From: Tetradesmus obliquus
Taxonomy: Eukaryota > Chlorophyta > Chlorophyceae > Sphaeropleales > Scenedesmaceae
Assembly (NCBI GenBank): GCA_030272155.1
Contig: CP126194.1
Span: 6,439,501-6,503,500 of the forward strand
DNA: 64,000 nucleotides
Reading direction: 5' to 3'
The first letter of the stretch is position 1. Every line of letters begins with the position of its first letter. Under the pieces are notes generated by a model that saw nothing but the letters and a program-made list of their open reading frames with translations, was not told where the DNA came from and did not search any database. Of this stretch, positions 59,111-64,000 are shown one piece after another. The translations under genes and the position numbers were made by a program.

Positions 59111-62100
59111 AACAAAGCAGTAGTGAACTGTGTGCAGCTTCAAGCGCTTGGCATTGCGCAACGTGAAACACACACGATAATAATGCGCCAAGTAGCAATA
59201 CGGCCTAGCATTGTCAATGAGACTAGATTCATTACTGCTCAGTTTCACACGGTAGCTGAAGTACTGGTACTGCTTGCTTTGAATGCCTCTGCTTTCTCCC
59301 GCAGCGCTGACACCATCACGTATGGGCTTGAGAGCGCCATCAGCAGCGGCAACTGGAACATCAAGCGCTTCCGCATGGACAGGAAGGGCGTCACACAGGT
59401 GCGCACAGAGTCACGGGGTTTTGAAATTGTGATGCTAAGGTTCAGGGTTCTCAAGTTGGGATTTTTTGGTTCAGTTTCTGGTGACTGGAACATCAAGGGC
59501 TTCTGCGTGGATAGGCACGGTGTCACACAGGTGAGAAGGTTTTGTCATGCCGTGGGTTTGTAAACCGTGATGTGTTGCCTACAGTGTATTGTGGCATTTA
59601 CACCCTTGATCCAGGATGAACAGAAAGGCCCGCCGCGCAGGCATGGAAGACGCAGCACATGGGAGAGGTTGTGAGTGCATCAAAACCCGACCTGCTGGCA
59701 ATGGTCTGTGTACTTGCTGCATTGCTCAGGCATGCCGAAAACTCTGTTGCTGACACGTTTGCTGCTTTCTGCTGCTTCTGCTTCTCCTGCTGCTGCTGCT
59801 GCTGCTGCTGCCTTATAGGTGCTGAGCCGGCTGTCCTTCATTGCTGCGCTGGGCATGATGACGCGCATGAGCAGCCAGTTTGAGAAGACGCGCAAGGTGC
59901 GGGGCCGTGCCTGGCACACTGCGTCATTCCACAGAGCAGTACATGCGCGCCCTGTTCTGTCAGCACATGCTGAGTTGGAACCACTTCAAAGCAACCCTAC
60001 GCGCAAGCGCAGCTGATGTTCGACGTCGCTGTACACAGCTGCTCACGCCTAATGGATGCCTGGTTGGGATGGTGCAACGATTGTGTTCTGAAAATCACGT
60101 TATGCATTGACTGCATGTGCGCAGGTGTCTGGCCCCCGTGCGCTGCACCCCAGCCAGTGGGGCATGGTGTGCCCCGCAGACACGCCGGAGGGCGAGAGCT
60201 GCGGCCTGGTCAAGAACCTGGCGCTCATGACGCACGTGACCACGGGTGCGGCACATGACAGTTACCTAGTACATGCGCAGTTTGATGTGTAATGTCACAG
60301 CAACAATAACATAGCAGGCATCCTGGCAAACATACTTGCCTTGCAGGACAGGTCCTCCACCCCTGCATGGCGCTGCGCTACACGGTAGCAGGACGAACCC
60401 TTAACCAACACTGCATGGCTGAACCCGTTCATTTGCAGATGAGGAGGAGGGCCCCGTGGCGCGGCTGGCGTTCCTGCTCGGGGTGGAGCCTGTGGGCCTG
60501 CTGAGCGGCGCCGAGCTGCACTCCAAGTCGGCTGCGCTGGTCTTCCTCAACGGCAGCATACTGGGGCTGCACCGGCGGCCCAAGAAGTTTGTGCGCGCCA
60601 TGCGGTGAGAAGCGGCTGGTTGTTTGTATGGCAGTACGTGTAAGACACCAACGGCAGCTTCCTCAACGGCAGCATCTTGGGCCTGCACCGGCGGCCCAAG
60701 AAGTTTGTGCGCGCGATGCGGTGAGAAACGGCTGGTTGTTTGTATGGCAGTGCGTTTACAGATATCAACAGCGCAGGTGTTCCTCAATGGCAGCATCCTG
60801 GGGCTTCATAGGCGGCCCAAGATGTTTGTGCGCGCGATGCGGTGAGAAACGGCTGGTTGTTTGTATGGCAGTGCGTTTACAGATATCAACAGCGCAGGTG
60901 TTCCTCAATGGCAGCATCCTGGGGCTTCATAGGCGGCCCAAGATGTTTGTGCGCGCGATGCGGGGAGAAACGGCTGGTTGTTTGTATGGCAGTGCGTTTA
61001 CAGATATCAACAGCGCAGGTGTTCCTCAATGGCAGCATCCTGGGGCTTCATAGGCGGCCCAAGAAGTTTGTGCGCGCGATGCGGTGAGGGGGAGTGTGGT
61101 ATTGTAAGAGTGTGTATGCGAGAGTGTATGTGGATTGAGGGGTTGAGTGAGGACGGCTGAGCTGCTGTCGTTGTTTCAAATGTGCCGCGAGGTTTGCCTC
61201 GAGGCCGATGCATGACCCATGCCTTGCACTCTGGCATATTCTACAAACCCATCTCCTGCTTCTGCTGTTGTGTAACCTTGGACATTCAAAACCCATTCAA
61301 ACCCTGCAGGGACCTGCAGCGCGCCGGCCACCTGGGCGCGTTTGTGCACCTGCACCTGGCGGGCGACACCTGCCACATCAGCTGTGGCTGATGACCGTCG
61401 TGGCGCTTCATGCAAACTCTGCAGGGCAAACCCTTGCGCTCCTGCTCCTGCTGTTGTGTGTAACCTTGGACGTTGTGTTTCATGCAAACTCTGCGGGGAC
61501 CTGCGGCGCGCCGGGCACATGGGCGCCTTCGTGCACCTGCACCTCGCAGGCAACGCCTGCCACAGCAGCTGCGACTGCTGACGTCGTGCAGTGTGACTGT
61601 TCTAACAGGTTGTGCCTGCCGTAGCTGCTGCATGCGTGATCCACACCCTTCCACAACTGTCCAAATCCTCAACCTTCGCTCCTGCTCCTGCTGTTGTGTG
61701 TAACCTTGGACGTTGTGTTTCATGCAAACCCTGCAGGGACCTGCGGCGTGCTGGGCACCTGGGCGCATTCGTGCACCTGCACCTGGCGGGCGACGCCTGC
61801 CACATCAGCTGCGACTGCTGACATCACTCAGTGTGGATGATGTTCGCAAGTTCAACCCTGCGGCTGCTGCATGTGTGATCCACACCCTTCCACCTGTCCA
61901 CTTCCTCAAGGCCAGCTGCTGCTCCTGCTGTTGCGCAACCCTGCGGTTTGAAACCCATTCAAACCCTGCAGGGACCTGCGGCGCGTGGGGCACATGGGCG
62001 CCTTCGTGCACCTGCACCTGGCGGGTGACGCCTGCCACATCAGCTGCGACGGCGGGCGCGTGTGCCGCCCGCTGATCATCTGCGACCGCGGCGTGCCGCG

Positions 62101-64000
62101 CGTGACCAACGAGCACATCGGCAAGCTGAAGGCTGGCGAGTGGGGTTTTGAGGACTTCCTGAAGCGCGGTGAGTTGTGCTGCAGGGTTTTGTGTGCAGGG
62201 GGCTACGAGGTTTTGTGCTGCGCTTGCTGTGTGACAAACGCGCAAAGCTCAAGGCTGGCGGCTGGGGCTCTTAGGACTTCCTGAAGCGCGGTGCGGGTTT
62301 TGTGGCTGCGGTTAGGGTTCCGTGTGGTTTGGGAGTGAGGTGGTTTTGTGCCGTGCTTGCCGTGTGACCAACGAGCACATCGGCAAGCTCAAGGCGGGCG
62401 TGTGGGGTTTTGAGGACTTCCTGAAGCGCGGTGAGTTGTGCTGCAGGGTTTTGTGTGCGGGGGGTTACGAGGTTTTGTGCTGCGCTTGCTGTGTGACAAA
62501 CGCGCAAAGCTCAAGGCGGGCGAGTGGGGTTTTGAGGACTTCCGGTGAGTTGCGCTGCAGGGTTCTGTGTGGTTGGCAAGGAGGTGGCTTGGCCTTGCTC
62601 AAGGCAGGGAGCGCGGCTTTGAAGACCGATCAAAGCACGGTCAGGGTTTGTCCGTTTAAGCCGGTGATCCAGCACCTGGACATGAAGCACAAAGGCTTGT
62701 GGCACTGCGCCAGGCCACTGCCATTCTTGTCCATTGTTTCACCGTCACTCGTCCCTGTCACCCAAATTGCACGCCTGATTGAGTACCTGGACGTGAACGA
62801 GGAGAGTGTGTTGCTCGTCGCCATGTACGCGTTGCAGTGCCATTTCATTGCCAAACTCATTGCTTGATCACTCAATAATCTGCTGCGCAGGCCTGACAAA
62901 GTACCTTGACGTGCAGGCGGCCGCCAGGCCACCCGCGTCTTTCAATCGCTACTCTCCTAACCGCTACTCATGAACCTGCTACTTGTCTTTCTATCCCACG
63001 CACAGGCCTGATTGAGTACCTGGACGTGAACGAGAAGAGTGTGGCGCTCATCGCCATGTACGAGAGCCAGTGCCATTTCATTGCCAAACCCATTGCTTGA
63101 TCACTCAACAATCTGCTGCGCAGGCCTGACAAGGTACCCGGGTGCCCGCAGGCGGCCAGGCCACCCGCGTCTTTCAATCGCTACTCATTTAGCCGCTAGT
63201 CATGAACCTGCTACTTGTCTTTTCATCCCGCGCGCAGGGCTCATTGAGTACCTGGACGTCAACGAGGAGAGCGTGGCGCTCATCGCCATGTACGAGAGCC
63301 AGTGCCACGCGGGTATCAGCCACCTGGAGATCGAGCCCTTCACCATCATGGGCGTGGTGTCCGGGCTCATCCCCTTCCCGCACCACAACCAGTCGCCGCG
63401 CAACACATACCAGGTGGGTGCGCAACATACACCAAGTGCTGATTGTTTGGGTGCGAGTGTGCGAGCCAGCTGGTGCATAGGCTGAAGTGCGCTTTGGCTG
63501 ACCTTTGCACCATCGTGGGCGTGGTTTTTAAGCTCAGCCCCTGTACACCGCACAACCAGTCGCCGCGCAATGATCACCGATTGAGTGCGGGTCGTGCCAA
63601 CCGCCAGTGCGCCAGTGACTTTGAATGGACTTGTGCAGCTGCACCTCGTCCGAACGGATCTGCGTCTGTCCGTATCTGCTTCTGCACACCGCAAATATTT
63701 CGCATCAATTGCATCAAGCCGGCACCCGTCCCGCTTCTGTCTGCTGCGCCTCCGCTGCATGTGCTGTTGCGCCGCAATCACCCACAGTGCGCCATGGGCA
63801 AGCAGGCCATGGGCAACGTGGCCTTCAACCAGGGCAGCAGGCTGGACACGCTGCTGTACCTGCTGGTGTACCCGCAGCGCCCGCTGCTGACCACGCGCAC
63901 CATCGAGCTGGTGGGCTTCGACAGGCTGGGCGCTGGGCAGAACGCGACGGTGGCTGTCATGAGCTTCACGGGTGCGTCATGTTACATGTGTGTTATGTGA
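54227..64000 (+). CDS. RPC2: RNA polymerase III second-largest subunit RPC2, 3'-truncated by window
   Basis: Exons: 54227-54549, 55191-55291, 55741-55852, 56242-56326, 56485-56660, 57144-57261, 57588-57695, 58225-58408, 58890-59016, 59305-59398, 59819-59896, 60125-60245, 60439-60604, 61972-62168, 63238-63413, 63788-63971, in phase throughout (783 codons). Landmarks: [127 protein letters not shown] and [10 protein letters not shown]. The SSTHE/K pattern, [10 protein letters not shown] and spacing fit Pol III rather than Pol I or II. It forms part of the active-site cleft of the enzyme that makes tRNA and 5S rRNA. About 70% of a normal RPC2 is visible. At least nine exons have duplicated ends in adjacent introns. 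Confidence 0.95.
55340..55470 (+). repeat. Copies of RPC2 exon 2 3' end plus donor
   Basis: [11 protein letters not shown] with a GTGCGT donor recurs at 55384, 93 bp after the true donor (55291). A more decayed copy lies near 55440-55470. Confidence 0.88.
55865..55998 (+). repeat. GGCTTGCAG-type short tandem repeats plus copy of RPC2 exon 3 end
   Basis: Several copies of a 14-16 bp GGCTTGCAGGAAA/GACA motif are followed by a copy of RMPxMLRCDR and its donor (55995), 143 bp after the true donor at 55852. Confidence 0.82.
57335..57390 (+). repeat. Copy of RPC2 exon 6 3' end plus donor
   Basis: [15 protein letters not shown] then GTGAGC at 57387, 126 bp after the true donor (57261). Confidence 0.92.
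57812..58160 (+). repeat. Four tandem copies of RPC2 exon 8 5' end plus acceptor
   Basis: Copies of [15 protein letters not shown] preceded by AG have boundaries at 57815, 57914, 58010 and 58118 ahead of the true 58225. Steps are 99, 96, 108 and 107 bp. Confidence 0.95.
58480..58556 (+). repeat. Degenerate copy of RPC2 exon 8 3' end
   Basis: Resembles the exon stretch ending [15 protein letters not shown] with several substitutions and a short deletion; its donor is altered (GGTGCGG). Confidence 0.75.
59063..59110 (+). repeat. (CTG)16-type tract in RPC2 intron 9
   Basis: A pure TGC/CTG run, preceded by interrupted CTG/CCGG repeats, just after the exon 9 donor (59016). Confidence 0.95.
59465..59535 (+). 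repeat. Copy of RPC2 exon 10 3' end plus donor
   Basis: [18 protein letters not shown] then GTGAGA at 59530, 132 bp after the true donor (59398). Confidence 0.92.
60654..61084 (+). repeat. 121-bp tandem array of RPC2 exon 13 3' end (four copies)
   Basis: After the true donor (60604), the exon end ([21 protein letters not shown]) is repeated with ends at 60720, 60841, 60962 and 61083. The unit at 60721-60841 is identical to 60842-60962 by eye; 60963-61083 differs at a few sites. One copy lost its GT (GGGGAG). Each of the last three is also preceded by GCGCAG|G, so each looks like a 65-nt cassette exon. Confidence 0.95.
61305..61830 (+). repeat. Three upstream copies of RPC2 exon 14 5' part plus acceptor
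   Basis: [25 protein letters not shown] variants begin near 61309, 61497 and 61735 ahead of the true 61972. Each starts after CCTGCAG or TCTGCGG and ends in TGA soon after the shared part. Steps of about 187-240 bp are larger than elsewhere. Confidence 0.92.
62240..62550 (+). repeat. Three downstream copies of RPC2 exon 14 3' end plus donor
   Basis: The exon end ([18 protein letters not shown]) recurs with ends at about 62290, 62430 and 62544 after the true donor at 62168. Steps are 122, 140 and 114 bp. One copy contains a stop, one a deletion at the end. Confidence 0.9.
62765..63140 (+). repeat. Copies of RPC2 exon 15 5' end plus acceptor
   Basis: [18 protein letters not shown] copies start near 62772 and 63006, with shorter fragments near 62890 and 63122, ahead of the true exon at 63238. 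Both long copies end in the same HFIAKxIA stop context, so a composite unit of about 233 bp was duplicated. Confidence 0.9.
63508..63575 (+). repeat. Degenerate copy of RPC2 exon 15 3' end
   Basis: Carries a decayed TIMGVV and HNQSPRN stretch about 155 bp after the true donor (63413); the donor itself is not conserved. Confidence 0.8.

Noticed and set aside
1-64000. tRNA, rRNA or spliceosomal RNA genes
   Set aside because: Looked for T-arm GTTCRA-type motifs and conserved rRNA words by eye; none convincing. A covariance-model scan could still find one.

Overview
Nuclear DNA of a green alga, probably Chlorophyceae and possibly of the Scenedesmus/Sphaeropleales type. That is inference. It rests on intron-dense genes with GT-AG junctions, pervasive CAG/CTG repeats giving Q, A and S homopolymers, TGTAA polyadenylation signals, and a gene set typical of algal nuclei: a chloroplast CRM splicing factor, a Chlamydomonas-style TKL receptor kinase, a formate/nitrite transporter and a large MYND protein. 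Nothing looks bacterial, viral or plasmid-borne, and I found no tRNA, rRNA, CRISPR or intact transposon.

Layout, left to right: (1) 1-4607 minus, 5' part of a plastid-targeted CRM-domain protein. (2) 5036-7595 plus, cyclin L-like protein. (3) about 8180-8639 plus, doubtful small gene. (4) 9257-11918 plus, tandem CCCH zinc-finger protein. (5) 11.9-18.07 kb, two facing T/G-rich stretches read as long convergent 3'UTRs. (6) 18066-27579 minus, receptor-like TKL kinase, 11 exons. (7) 29872-33444 minus, RNFT-type RING ubiquitin ligase. (8) 33947-36292 plus, METTL21-type methyltransferase. (9) 37073-41045 plus, formate/nitrite transporter, 7 exons. (10) 42788-46733 minus, MYND protein. (11) 48145-49728 plus, sterol desaturase/fatty acid hydroxylase. 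(12) 50422-53475 plus, cohesin acetyltransferase ECO1/CTF7. (13) 54227 to beyond the window end, plus, RNA polymerase III second subunit (RPC2), 16 exons visible. The genes are not one pathway; neighbours are divergent, convergent or tandem single transcription units. Exon junctions were chosen so that reading phase, GT/AG and family conservation agree.

The most striking signal is not a gene. In most of the intron-rich genes, introns contain tandem degenerate or identical copies of the neighbouring exon end together with its splice site. At donors the unit is exon 3' end + GT + intron start; at acceptors it is intron end + AG + exon start. Spacings cluster near 98 and near 121-133 bp in unrelated genes. 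Related arrays are a 45-bp array of ten AG|GT sites in the cyclin gene and a (CATT)25 tract beside a methyltransferase acceptor. These splice-junction-anchored tandem arrays account for many long spurious ORFs and are the best candidate for an undescribed phenomenon.
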